Assembly (NCBI GenBank): GCA_016717855.1
Contig: JADKEV010000022.1
Location: forward strand, 1 to 64,000
DNA length: 64,000 nt
Direction: 5' to 3'
Origin: Betaproteobacteria bacterium
Lineage (GTDB): Bacteria > Pseudomonadota > Gammaproteobacteria > Burkholderiales > Casimicrobiaceae
The first letter of the stretch is position 1. Each line of letters starts with the position of its first letter. Of the stretch, positions 25,647-34,355 are shown piece after piece. The notes under the pieces are model-generated. The model saw only the letters and a program-made list of their open reading frames with translations, had not been told where the DNA came from and searched no databases. Position numbers and translations under genes: made by a program.

Positions 25647-26426
25647 ATGTTCAAGGCGTGTTCCTCGCACTACGAGGTGACGGGTTCCGGCGATCCGCTG
25701 CTGGTGCTGATGGGACAGAGCACCGGCCCCGACGGACGCGGCGCGCTGATCGGCGGGCTGGCGCGGCACTACACGGTGATCACGCACGACCAGCGCGGGA
25801 CCGGCCGCAGCCAGAAGGTGCCCGAGGGTTTCCCGATCGCGACGCTGGCCGCGGACGCCGTCGGGCTGCTGGACCACCTGGGCATCGCGAAAGCGCATCT
25901 GCTGTGCCATTCGACGGGCTGCGGGATGGGACAGGTCATCGCCGCGAACCATCCCGGCCGCGTCGACAAGCTCGTGCTCGCCGCGCCGTGGGCCTACGCC
26001 GACGACCACCTCGCCAATGTCCAGGCGCTACGCAAGGCGGCCGCCGCCGCGCTGGCGCCGGAGTTCTATGCGCGCTTCAATGCGCTGCTGCTCTTTCCGC
26101 CCGAGTTCCGGCGCGCGCACGCGGCCGGCTTCGCCCGCGCCGCCGTACATGCGCGAGAGCATCCACACGACGCCACAGCCATTGCCGCGCGGCTCGACGC
26201 CATCCTCGCGTTCGACGCGCGCCCGCTGTGGCCCGCCATCAAGTGCCCGACGCTGGTGCTCGTCTCCCGCGACGACCAGATCATGCCGGCCTGGTTCGGC
26301 ATCGACGCGGCGCGCGCGATTGCCGGGGCGCGGCTGGTCGAGTTTGACGGTGGCGGACACATGTTTCCGGAGTCGCGGACCGAGGCGTTTCTCGAAGCGG
26401 TCACCGCGTTTCTGAGTTTGCAATAG
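25647..26426 (+). CDS. Alpha/beta hydrolase (RutD/3-oxoadipate enol-lactonase-like)
   Basis: A 259-residue single-domain alpha/beta hydrolase. The nucleophile elbow is CHSTGCG with Ser89, a variant of G-x-S-x-G; the oxyanion region is LLVLMGQST near residue 20, DQRGTGRS follows at about 48-55, the acid is in LVSRDDQIM and the catalytic His in GGGHMF near 240. Pattern and length fit the RutD or enol-lactonase groups. The substrate is unknown. It stands alone downstream of the gene-remnant spacer and upstream of the HicAB pair. Confidence 0.78.
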   Translation: MFKACSSHYEVTGSGDPLLVLMGQSTGPDGRGALIGGLARHYTVITHDQRGTGRSQKVPEGFPIATLAADAVGLLDHLGIAKAHLLCHSTGCGMGQVIAANHPGRVDKLVLAAPWAYADDHLANVQALRKAAAAALAPEFYARFNALLLFPPEFRRAHAAGFARAAVHAREHPHDATAIAARLDAILAFDARPLWPAIKCPTLVLVSRDDQIMPAWFGIDAARAIAGARLVEFDGGGHMFPESRTEAFLEAVTAFLSLQ

Positions 26427-26534
26427 AGCTCGGTCGGCGTCAGAGTAGGCATTGTCCTGGAGCTGCGCGCGAAACAAACGCACTGACTGTCAAGCGACAG
26501 CCAGCGTTCCTGGTCGCGGCCAGGGATTGACGCA

Positions 26535-26556
26535 ATGGTGCCACTATTGATACCAT
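26535..26556 (+). promoter_or_regulatory. Inverted repeat before hicA, possible autoregulatory operator
   Basis: ATGGT at 26535-26539 and ACCAT at 26552-26556 form an inverted repeat just before the hicA start at 26563, and TTGACG at 26527-26532 may be a -35 element. HicB-type antitoxins commonly repress their own promoters through such repeats. The match is short, so this is a candidate only. Confidence 0.3.
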
Positions 26557-26562
26557 CGTCTT

Positions 26563-26820
26563 ATGGCCTCCATCGGGAAAATTCTCGAGCAGATGCGCAG
26601 CGAACCGACAAACGTCCGGTTTTCCGATCTGATGAAGGTCTGCGCGGCGAGTTTCGGCAAGCCACGCCAGACAGGCACCAGCCATGCAATCTTCAAGACG
26701 CCGTGGCCGGCCGATCCGCGCGTGAACATCCAGGATGACAAGGGCAAGGCGAAGGCGTATCAGGTGCGGCAAGTCCTGCTGGCCATCGACAAGTTGAAGG
26801 AGATCGAGCGTGAACGTTGA
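26563..26820 (+). CDS. hicA: Type II toxin HicA, mRNA interferase
   Basis: An 85-residue protein with the HicA double-stranded-RNA-binding-like fold. The catalytic His is His41 in QTGTSHAIFKTPW, equivalent to the family's G-S-H-x-x-F motif, and it is followed by the basic segment DKGKAKAYQVRQVLLAIDKL. HicA toxins cleave mRNA during stress unless held by HicB. The stop overlaps the start of the next gene by 11 bases and the toxin-first order is normal for hicAB. It is slightly longer at the N-terminus than the shortest HicA proteins. Confidence 0.8.
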   Translation: MASIGKILEQMRSEPTNVRFSDLMKVCAASFGKPRQTGTSHAIFKTPWPADPRVNIQDDKGKAKAYQVRQVLLAIDKLKEIERER

Positions 26821-27133
26821 TCACTACACCTACCGCATAACGTGGTCGCCCGAGGATGGCGAATTCGTCGGGTCGTGCGCTGAATTCCCCTCGCTCTCCT
26901 GGCTTGCCAGGAAACAGAGCGCGGCCCTGGCCGGGATTCGTCAGGTCGTTGCCGACGTCGTAGCCGATCTGCAGGCGAGCGGTGAGTCCGTCCCGGAGCC
27001 GCTTTCGGAAAAACACTACAGCGGGGAGTTTCGTGTCCGCATTCCGCCGGCGTTGCATCGCTCGCTCGCGTTGCAGGCCGCCGAGCAGGGTGTAAGCCTG
27101 AATCGACTTGCGAGCGCGAAGCTGGCAGGCTAG
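26810..27133 (+). CDS. hicB: Type II antitoxin HicB with C-terminal DNA-binding domain
   Basis: A 107-residue HicB. It starts at a GTG at 26810 behind a strong GAAGGAGAT site inside hicA. The N-terminal half has the degenerate RNase H-like fold pattern (YRITWSPEDGEFVGSCAEFPSLSWLA), and the C-terminal part (FRVRIPPALHRSLALQAAEQGVSLNRL) is a HicB-type ribbon-helix-helix domain. It neutralises HicA and probably represses the hicAB promoter. Confidence 0.8.
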   Translation: MNVDHYTYRITWSPEDGEFVGSCAEFPSLSWLARKQSAALAGIRQVVADVVADLQASGESVPEPLSEKHYSGEFRVRIPPALHRSLALQAAEQGVSLNRLASAKLAG

Positions 27134-27243
27134 GGCAAACGCCGCCAAAGGTCTTGCAGTTGCTGCGAGCGCGACCTGACACCAGTGTGCGGCCGCGGCC
27201 GCCATTTCCAGCGCCGTCATTTCGTCGCGTACGACAATTGGCG

Positions 27244-27677
27244 TCAGAGTCTACTTCTTTCGGATTGAGTCCGGATACCCTGCGCCGCTCGTTTTGCGGC
27301 GTCGAAGTCGGGGCCTTCCCACTTGACCGCGTCGCGGTTCTTGCCGCCGGTAACCGGGATTTGCCCGTCGGCGAACCCCGACCGTCATTGACGGCACGGC
27401 GGCAGTGCCCGGGTGACGGCTTTAGCCGACCCGCGCTCGCGGTAATCGGTAACTTCCGTGTCGGTTTTCAGTTCCCCGGTGTCCCTGCCCGCAGCATCCG
27501 TGTACTTGGTCCCGATCGATTTTTTGAGTCCGGCATGGTCACCGTGTCGGCCTTGAGCTGGGGCGTCGCCTTGTATTGCAGGTTGCCCAGCCGCGGCCAG
27601 GGCAGGCCGGCGAGCAGCAGGGCAGTCGTCCCCACGGCAACGCAGCGAAGCGAGACGGATGAATCGGTGCTGGGCAT
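27244..27677 (-). pseudogene. Decayed gene for a small exported protein
   Basis: An ATG at 27677 opens MPSTDSSVSLRCVAVGTTALLLAGL, a signal-peptide-like start, and continues LQYKATPQLKADTVTMPD. At about 27530 the sensible reading moves to another frame (LKKSIGTKYTDAAGRDTGEL, then KTDTEVTDYRERGSAKAVT), meets an in-frame TGA at 27385-27387 and continues in the same frame (DGQIPVTGGKNRDAVKWEG, then PDFDAAKRAAQ) to a stop at 27244. Hydrophilic, plausible protein text across one shift and one stop suggests a broken gene. The family is not recognised. The remaining sequence between 27134 and 27845 shows no gene. Confidence 0.4.
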
Positions 27678-27845
27678 GGCGTTGGGTCTCCGGTCGAGGG
27701 GGGAGGAGGCCATGGATCTGGAACATCGGCTGTCAATGCCACTCATTCGTTCAATGACATTTGTGCAGCCTCGCGCATGATAGGCACGACGAGCCTGGCC
27801 TGCAAGGTTCATCGTTCACCTGTATCCGAGACGGCGTCAATCAGT

Positions 27846-28229
27846 CTAAAGACCGACAGTGCTGAAGGCCACGCGCAGGCGCGCCGCCAGGGCGCCGAGA
27901 TTCTTGTCCATCGTCCAGAGCAGCGTGTCCGGGGTAAGCAGAGCCGAGGCGAGCAATGCCATATCCACGGCACCGCAGCCTGAGTCATGGCATTGCTCTC
28001 TTTCGATCAGGGCGAGTACCTCGTCGGTTGTCGCGACGACGGCTTGCCGCAGTTTCTTGAGATCGCCGAGTGTGCGCTCGCGCGGTGCCGGGGGTGTTCC
28101 GCAAGCAAGTTCGAGCACGATGAGCGGATGGCACAACACCCGGTCCATCGCAAGCAGGGATTGAAGCAAGGGCTTGTCGGTGCGGAAGTGGGCAACCCAG
28201 ACCGACGTATCCGCAAGGACAAGGCTCAC
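27846..28229 (-). CDS. vapC: Type II toxin VapC, PIN-domain ribonuclease
   Basis: A 127-residue PIN-domain protein. The acidic metal-binding residues are visible: Asp7 in LADTSVW, a Glu in IVLELACG (about 40), Asp in VDMALLASALL (about 89) and Asp in WTMDKNL (about 107). PIN toxins of this kind cut specific RNAs. It starts with GTG at 28229, overlapping the vapB stop by four bases, and lies on the opposite strand to hicAB. Confidence 0.85.
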   Translation of the reverse strand: MSLVLADTSVWVAHFRTDKPLLQSLLAMDRVLCHPLIVLELACGTPPAPRERTLGDLKKLRQAVVATTDEVLALIEREQCHDSGCGAVDMALLASALLTPDTLLWTMDKNLGALAARLRVAFSTVGL

Positions 28230-28435
28230 CGCGGCGGAGCCGTCACGGGCCGCCGGCGGGGAATGTCCTTCATCCTCGGAGCCGTTCCGCCCAGGGCGGC
28301 AAGCCGCTTGCCCGCTTGCACGCGCACGAACACCTTGATCGCTTCGCGAAACAGATCGCCCTTGTCCATCGCCGGATCGGCAACGTCCAGTGCCCGTTGA
28401 TAGAGTTCATCATCGATGGTTACGGTAGTTCTCAT
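28226..28435 (-). CDS. vapB: Type II antitoxin VapB
   Basis: A 69-residue antitoxin starting MRTTVTIDDELYQRALDVAD, the opening of the short VapB/ribbon-helix-helix group (formerly DUF2191) that pairs with PIN toxins. The ATG at 28435 has GAGG seven bases upstream and is preferred to an ATG at 28456. The basic C-terminal tail (RMKDIPRRRPVTAPPR) probably blocks the VapC active site. A palindromic operator lies just upstream. Confidence 0.82.
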   Translation of the reverse strand: MRTTVTIDDELYQRALDVADPAMDKGDLFREAIKVFVRVQAGKRLAALGGTAPRMKDIPRRRPVTAPPR

Positions 28436-28450
28436 GGAAGGCCTCGCCGT

Positions 28451-28483
28451 CATCAAATTTGATGCACTATACCATCAAATGGG
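28451..28483 (-). promoter_or_regulatory. Candidate vapB operator and promoter
   Basis: CATCAAATTTGATG at 28451-28464 is a 14-base perfect palindrome, and a second CATCAAA half-site occurs at 28473-28479. Between them lies TATAGT on the minus strand, a likely -10 element 30-35 bases upstream of the vapB start at 28435. Two spaced sites around a promoter are typical for cooperative repression by a VapBC complex. Confidence 0.55.
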
Positions 28484-28554
28484 ACGTTCAAGGGCCTATG
28501 GCGCGCTGCCGCTCAGGGCAACCGCGACTGCGGGTATCGCGAGCGCTGCAGTCG

Positions 28555-29178
28555 CTACTTGCCGCTCAAGTATTCGGCCACCGCCTTCATTTCCAGCGCC
28601 GTCAACTTTCTCGCGGTGCTTTGCATGATCGAATTGTCGTTGGTGCGCACCCGCTTGCCGAAGTCCCGCAGCTGCGTTTCGAGGTAGGACGCATGCTGCC
28701 CTGCCAGGCGCGGCAGCGCGGCGCTCCCCAGCCCTTCTTCGCCGTGACAGGCTGTGCAAGCCGGAACGCGGCTGTTGGGGTTGCCTTGGTGATAGATGTA
28801 CTTGCCCACGGCAGCCAGGTCGGGATCCTTCGCCGGCATCGGCGGCACCGACATCTTCTCGAAGTGCCTTCCAAGCGCCGCCATCTCGTCGGGCGCAAGC
28901 TTGACGGCCATGTCGTTCATCGCCGTGCCCTTGCGTTTGCCGGACTTGAAGTTCGCAAGCTGCTTGGCGATGTATTCCCAGTGCTGGCCGGCGAGACGGG
29001 GAAACACTTCGCTGGAGGATTCGCCGCGGGCGCCGTGGCACACCGCGCAGAGCTCCGCGGAAATCTGCGCGGCCCGGGCCTCGTCGGCCTGCGCCGATGC
29101 GGCGCCGGCGAGCAGCGATAGCGCGGCAACGCACCCCAGGCGCGCGACAATCGGGACAATCGGGGTCAGAGTCGCCAT
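28555..29178 (-). CDS. Periplasmic dihaem cytochrome c (c4/c553 type)
   Basis: A 207-residue exported protein made of two class I cytochrome c domains. After a signal peptide (LGCVAALSLLAGAASA) the haem sites are CAVCH at 44-48 and CTACH at 141-145. Each domain contains RLAGQH and a downstream Met that can be the second iron ligand. It matches cytochrome c4/c553-type electron carriers feeding terminal oxidases. The first residues (MATLTPIVPIV) are encoded by a short dispersed repeat, the reverse complement of ggggtcagagtcgcc at 29162-29176, so the present start may have been created by that element. It is a substrate for the ccm machinery of this window. Confidence 0.85.
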   Translation of the reverse strand: MATLTPIVPIVARLGCVAALSLLAGAASAQADEARAAQISAELCAVCHGARGESSSEVFPRLAGQHWEYIAKQLANFKSGKRKGTAMNDMAVKLAPDEMAALGRHFEKMSVPPMPAKDPDLAAVGKYIYHQGNPNSRVPACTACHGEEGLGSAALPRLAGQHASYLETQLRDFGKRVRTNDNSIMQSTARKLTALEMKAVAEYLSGK

Positions 29179-29271
29179 TGCTTCAGACCTTCATGTGCAT
29201 CCATGCGCCCGCCAATCACGTATGTCGAGTGGCAGAATCAATGCCAACCCTGACCCCGAAAATCCGGAGCA

Positions 29272-31030
29272 TCACAGCGCCGCGCAGAACACCGTGCCCT
29301 CGCCGCTCCAGCCGTCCGCGGTCATCTGGTCGTAGATGGCGGTGCTGGTCGTGTAGCGGTGGTTCGAGTCGTTCTGCGCGAAGCGATTGTTGTACGCGCG
29401 CATGACCGGCTGCGTATCTTCCGGGCAACCGACGGAGCCGATCGGCCAGCCGTTGAAGTCGTAGCTCTCGAAGCGCCAGCCGTCGTCCAGCTTGACGGCG
29501 GCGCATTCCGCGGCCTCGATGGTGTAGAAGTGCGAATTGGGACCGCGCCGCGTGCCGGTCGCCGGATTGAGGTCCGGGTTGCCGTAGAAGCGGCACACCT
29601 TGTTCGGCCCGCCCGACTTGAACGTCTGGCCCGTGCGCGTCCAGCCCGGGCCGGCCGCCCCGGCGTCGATCGCCGCGGCTTCGTTCGGGTCGGCGGTGAT
29701 GAAGTAGTGGACGAGTCCGCTATTGAAGAACTCGACCACGCTCGTCGTGATCTCGTCGGGCAGCAGGCGTGCGATCACGATCGCCGACTCGGAGTCCGAC
29801 AGATAGGTGTTGCCGTAGACCCAGAGCTTGCCGTCCGGCCCCAGCGCAATGCCGGTCAGGCCCTCTTCCGGCGTGCCGAGATCGAGCTGGGAGATTCCCG
29901 CCGTCCCCCACGTCGGATCGAGCACGCCATTCGCCGTCAGCCGTACCACCGCGAAGCGCGAGCCCGACGTAGTGTTCAGCTGGAGGCCGGCCAGGATCCG
30001 GCCGTCCCGCTGCAGTTCCAGCGACACGGCCGAGTAACCCGTGCCGAGCGTGATCTCCTGCATGCCGTTCACGCCGAAGCCGGCGGCCGGGGCGCCCGCG
30101 GGCGTGAGCTTCAGGACCAGATGCTTGCCGCTGTGATAGCCGGAGGCGACCGCGCTGCCGTCGGGCTGCGATTCCACATCGTGCAGGAACACGTTGGTCA
30201 CCGGCGTCGCGTACTGGCCGCCGTTCGCGAACGATGCGTCGAGGACGCCGGCGGCCGTGTAGCGGTAGACGACGCCCGGCGAGGTCCCGTCCGCCTTGCC
30301 GCCGCAAAGGTAGATCGCGCCCGCCGGGGTCAACGCCAGCCCGTAGACGTAGTTGGTCGTGGTGCCCGGCAACGTGGCCACGCCCTGGTTGCCGAACGAA
30401 TCGTCGAGCACCCCCGCCGCGGACAGGCGCAGCAGGAAGTTCGACTTGAAGTTGTCGAAGTTGCCCAGCACCACCAGCTTGCCGTCGGCTTGCACGGCGA
30501 TGTTGAGGCATTGATTGCCGACACCGCCCGACGCCGGGTGCCGGAAGATGCCGCCGACCGCGAACGTCGGGTCGAGCGACCCGTCCGGCCGCAGGGCGAG
30601 GACGATGCAGCGAAAGACGCCGCCCGTTCTGGCCGTGCCGACGACCAGGATGCGCCCGCCGGCGGTCACGGCCACGCGACGCGAGTCCGCATAGGCCGAC
30701 TCGTCGATGGCGTGAATCGCGACCCCGTCGGTGCCGAACTCCGGGTCCGGCGCGCCGCCGTCGAGAAAGCGCGCGACCAGGATCGCCGCGTCGGCGCCGT
30801 CCCGCTCCACGTAGCCCGTGACGACCAGCTTGCCGTCCGGCTGCACGACGCCGGGGTGGATGCCGTCGTTGTCCGAGTCCGGGAGCGCGTCGAAAACGAC
30901 CTTGCCCGCGTCGCCGAAGGTCGGATCGAGCGCCCCGGCGCCAGTAGGGGAGCAACGCGCCCACGCCCGGGATTGCGATCGCACCCAGGAACAACGCGCA
31001 GACCATGAGGAATCCGGATCGTGCCGACAT
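29272..31030 (-). CDS. Secreted delta-60 repeat protein with DUF5648 domain, copy C, frameshifted
   Basis: The body of this gene (29272 to about 30945) encodes delta-60 repeats (ALDPTFGDAG, PDPEFGTDG, LDDSFGNQG, LDPTWGTAG) and a C-terminal DUF5648-like domain (LVHYFITADPNEA, NSHFYTIEAAEC, NNRFAQNDSNHRY). The signal peptide MSARSGFLMVCALFLGAIAI starts at ATG 31030 behind AGGGAG but is in a different frame. Removing one base from the four-base run at 30947-30950 joins the two as GALLP-TGAGALDPTFG. So the gene is either inactivated by one base or the base is a sequencing error. It is a diverged relative of the pair at the left end. Confidence 0.78.
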
Positions 31031-31186
31031 TTGAGTTCGCTCCCTGTTGAGTTCGCCGCCATTGTACTGCGCGTAAGATGTCGCGTTCACGGTCGCGGCC
31101 CGCCGCGATCATCCGTGCCCGCGGCACGCCGCCGGATGCAGCGGGCGGGCCGCCACCTACCCGTTGCGGAGCACAGCGAGGATTCC

Positions 31187-32383
31187 ATGACCAGCGTTCC
31201 AGCCTGGCAACGCGCCGCCTACAACATCGCCGCCCTGCGCGAACTCGCGCGGGCAAAACTGCCGCGTCCCGTGTTCGACTTCGGCGACGGCGGCGCCGAA
31301 ACGGAGTGGACGCTGCGCCGCAACGAGCAGGCGTTCAGCGAGCAGGCGCTGGTGCCGTGCCCGCTGCAAGGCGCGGCCGAGCGGGACCTGTCGCTGACCC
31401 TGTTCGGCCAGCGACTTTCGATGCCCTTGCTGATCGGCCCGACCGGCCTCGCCGGCCTGTTCTGGCCCGATGGCGAGCTGGCGTCGGCGCGCGCGGCGGC
31501 CACGGCGGGGACCGCGTATTGCCTCAGCCACGGCTCGGTGTGCACGCTCGAAGCCCTGGCCGCCCTCGGCACGGCGCCGCGCTGGATGCAGGTGTTCGTC
31601 TACCGCGACCGCGGCTTCACCCGGGAGCTCACCGACCGCGCCGCGGCCGCCGGCTATCACGCGCTGGTGCTGACCGTCGACAACCAGCTGCTGGGCAATC
31701 GCGAGCGCGACCTGAAGAACGGCTTCGGCATCCCGCCGCGCTTCACGCCGTGGCAACTGCTGGGCATGGCGCGCCAGTTGCCGTGGCTATGGCGGATGCG
31801 GCATGCGCTGCCGACGCTGACCTTCGGCAATTACGTGCGCCCGGGATCCAGGGAGACGCTTGCGACGCTCGCCGGACGCATGGGCTCGATCCTCGATCCG
31901 GGCATGTGCTGGGACGACGTGCGCGCGCTGCGCGAGCGCTGGCCGGGGCCGCTGCTGCTCAAGGGCATCCTCCATCCCGACGAGGCGGCGCAGGCCGCGC
32001 GACTGGGTATCGACGGCCTCATCGTCTCCAATCATGGCGGGCGCCAGCTCGACGGCGCCATCAGCAGCTTCGAAGCGCTGCCCGCCATCGTGCGCGCCGT
32101 GCGCACCACCCATCCCGACCTGCCCATCCTGCTCGACGGCGGCATCCGGCGCGGCGCCGACCTGGCCAAGGCGCTGGCGCTGGGGGCGACCGCCGGGCTC
32201 ATCGCGCGGCCGCAGCTCTGGGGACTGGCGGTGGCCGGAGAGGCCGGCGTCGCGCACGTGCTGGAAATCTACCGGCGCGAACTCGACCGGGCGATGGGCC
32301 TGCTCGGCGCAGCGACGCTGCGCGACCTGCAGCCGCGGTTGCTGGCCGGAAGCTACCCAAATTTGACCGCCATGCCCGGCTAA
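31187..32383 (+). CDS. FMN-dependent alpha-hydroxyacid dehydrogenase (lactate/mandelate dehydrogenase family)
   Basis: A 398-residue TIM-barrel flavoprotein of the LldD/MdlB family. The catalytic His and substrate Arg lie in IVSNHGGRQLDGA (about 279-291), the FMN-contacting Lys in LLLKGI (about 262) and the phosphate loop in LLDGGIRRGADLAKALALGA (about 315-335). It oxidises a 2-hydroxy acid to the 2-oxo acid and passes electrons to the respiratory chain. The ATG at 31187 follows GCGAGGAT. The two downstream genes encode a TRAP transporter, which suggests that the transporter brings in the hydroxy acid. Lactate, mandelate or another hydroxy acid cannot be told apart here. Confidence 0.85.
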   Translation: MTSVPAWQRAAYNIAALRELARAKLPRPVFDFGDGGAETEWTLRRNEQAFSEQALVPCPLQGAAERDLSLTLFGQRLSMPLLIGPTGLAGLFWPDGELASARAAATAGTAYCLSHGSVCTLEALAALGTAPRWMQVFVYRDRGFTRELTDRAAAAGYHALVLTVDNQLLGNRERDLKNGFGIPPRFTPWQLLGMARQLPWLWRMRHALPTLTFGNYVRPGSRETLATLAGRMGSILDPGMCWDDVRALRERWPGPLLLKGILHPDEAAQAARLGIDGLIVSNHGGRQLDGAISSFEALPAIVRAVRTTHPDLPILLDGGIRRGADLAKALALGATAGLIARPQLWGLAVAGEAGVAHVLEIYRRELDRAMGLLGAATLRDLQPRLLAGSYPNLTAMPG

Positions 32384-32464
32384 CGGATACTGCGTGACCC
32401 GGAGGGCTTCCCAGCCCGTGTTAAACCCGCCTGCCCCAGGACATCAGGACACGATACGCAGACC

Positions 32465-34312
32465 ATGAACTTGCGGACAGCCATCGACTATTTCTACAAG
32501 CTGCTGGAGTTCCTGGTGGTCGCCTGCCTGGTGGCCATGGTCATCATGGTTTTCGGCAACGTCGTGCTGCGCTACGCGTTCAACTCGGGCATCACGATCT
32601 CCGACGAAATGTCGCGCTACTGCTTCATCTGGCTGACCTACATCGGCGCGATGGTGGCGATGCGGGAAGGCGGGCACCTGGGCGTCGACACGCTGGTCAA
32701 GCACCTGCCTGTCCTGGGCAAGAAGGTCTGCCTGTTCCTGAGCGAAAGCCTGATGCTGTTCTGCAACGCGCTGTTCCTGCTGGGCACGTGGAAGATGCAC
32801 GACCTGCAGGTCACCAACGTCTCGCCGGTGGTCGGCCTGTCGATGATCTGGATCTACGGCATCGGCTACGTGGTCAGCGTGGTGATGGGCATCATCAACC
32901 TGAATGTGCTTTTCCGGCTGGTGACCGGCCGGATCGCCGACGACGAACTGGTGCAGGTCATCGAGTCGGAAGGCTTGACCGATGCCACGAAGAAACTGGC
33001 CGAGGCCGAAGCCATGACCGTCAGCGTCTTCATCCTCAGCCTGCTCGCGGCCATGGCGATCGGCATGCCGATCGCGTACGCGCTGCTGGTCTGCGGCGTC
33101 ACGCTGATGGCTTTCCTGGCCGCGACCAGCCACGTGGTGACCTTCGACAGCCAGATCCTGGCCCAGCGCTTCGTGGAGGGCGCCGACAATTTTCCGCTGC
33201 TGGCGGTCCCCTTCTTCCTGCTCGCGGGCGAGTTCATGAACGCCGGCGGCCTGAGCCGGCGCATCGTGAACCTGGCCATGGCCTGGGTGGGGCACTTCCG
33301 CGGCGGGCTGGGCTACGTCACGGTGATCGCCGCGGTGATCATGGCCTCGCTCTCGGGCTCGGCGGTCGCCGACACCGCGGCGCTGGCGGCGCTGCTGATT
33401 CCGATGATGCGCGCGGCCGGTTACGACGTGGGCCGGGCCTCGGGGCTGATCGCCTCCGGCGGCATCATCGCGCCGGTGATCCCGCCGTCGATCGGCCTGA
33501 TCATCTTCGGCGTCGCCGGCAACGTCTCCATCACCAAGCTCTTCCTCGCCGGCATCGTCCCCGGCCTGCTGATGGGCCTGGCCATCGGGGCGACCTGGTG
33601 GTGGGTGGCGAAGAAGGAGAACGTCCGCGCCGCCGTCAAGCCGCCCATGGCCGACCGGCTGCGCATCACCGCCGAGGGCGGTTTCGCGCTGGCGCTCCCC
33701 ATCGTCATCATCGGAGGCATGAAGTTCGGCGTGTTCACGCCGACCGAGGCCGCGGTCGTGGCGGCGGTGTACAGCTTCTGCGTGGGCATGTTCATCTACC
33801 GCGAGCTCAAGTGGTCGGCGCTCTACCAGCTCATGCTCGCGGCCGGCAAGACGACCGCGGTGGTGATGTTCCTGGTCGCCGCGGCGATGGTCAGCGCCTG
33901 GCTGATCACGGTGGCCAACATCCCGACCGAAGTGGCGAGCATGCTCTCGCCCTTCATGGACAACAAGATGCTGCTCATGCTCGTGATGATGCTGCTGATC
34001 GTGGTCGTCGGCACCGCGCTGGATTTCACGCCGACGGTGCTGATCCTCACGCCCGTGCTGATGCCCGTGGTGCTCAAGGCCGGCATCGACCCGGTCTACT
34101 TCGGCGTCATGTTCATCATGAACAACGCCATCGGCCTGATCACGCCGCCGGTCGGCACCGTGCTCAACGTCGTCTGCGGCGTCGCCCGCGTCAGCATGGA
34201 CACCGCATTCAAGGGCGTGCTGCCGTTCCTGGCGGCGCAGCTGGCCGTGCTCTTCCTGCTCGTGCTGTTTCCCGCAATAGTCCTCGTGCCCCTGCAATGG
34301 TGGATGCGATGA
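32465..34312 (+). CDS. TRAP transporter fused small and large membrane subunits (DctQM)
   Basis: A 615-residue fusion. Residues 1-165 are the DctQ part with four helices (LEFLVVACLVAMVIMVFGNVV, SDEMSRYCFIWLTYIG). After the linker IESEGLTDATKKLAEAEA (about 163-180) residues 181-615 form the DctM part with 12 or so helices and family motifs ASLSGSAVADTAA, GGIIAPVIPPSIG and GLITPPVGTVLNVVCG. It uses an ion gradient to drive uptake of carboxylates delivered by the DctP protein next to it. Such fusions are known in some TRAP systems. It sits between the hydroxyacid dehydrogenase and the binding protein. Confidence 0.92.
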   Translation: MNLRTAIDYFYKLLEFLVVACLVAMVIMVFGNVVLRYAFNSGITISDEMSRYCFIWLTYIGAMVAMREGGHLGVDTLVKHLPVLGKKVCLFLSESLMLFCNALFLLGTWKMHDLQVTNVSPVVGLSMIWIYGIGYVVSVVMGIINLNVLFRLVTGRIADDELVQVIESEGLTDATKKLAEAEAMTVSVFILSLLAAMAIGMPIAYALLVCGVTLMAFLAATSHVVTFDSQILAQRFVEGADNFPLLAVPFFLLAGEFMNAGGLSRRIVNLAMAWVGHFRGGLGYVTVIAAVIMASLSGSAVADTAALAALLIPMMRAAGYDVGRASGLIASGGIIAPVIPPSIGLIIFGVAGNVSITKLFLAGIVPGLLMGLAIGATWWWVAKKENVRAAVKPPMADRLRITAEGGFALALPIVIIGGMKFGVFTPTEAAVVAAVYSFCVGMFIYRELKWSALYQLMLAAGKTTAVVMFLVAAAMVSAWLITVANIPTEVASMLSPFMDNKMLLMLVMMLLIVVVGTALDFTPTVLILTPVLMPVVLKAGIDPVYFGVMFIMNNAIGLITPPVGTVLNVVCGVARVSMDTAFKGVLPFLAAQLAVLFLLVLFPAIVLVPLQWWMR

Positions 34313-34355
34313 CGATTTTCTTCCAACCCCCCAACCAACCTCAAGAGAGACAACC

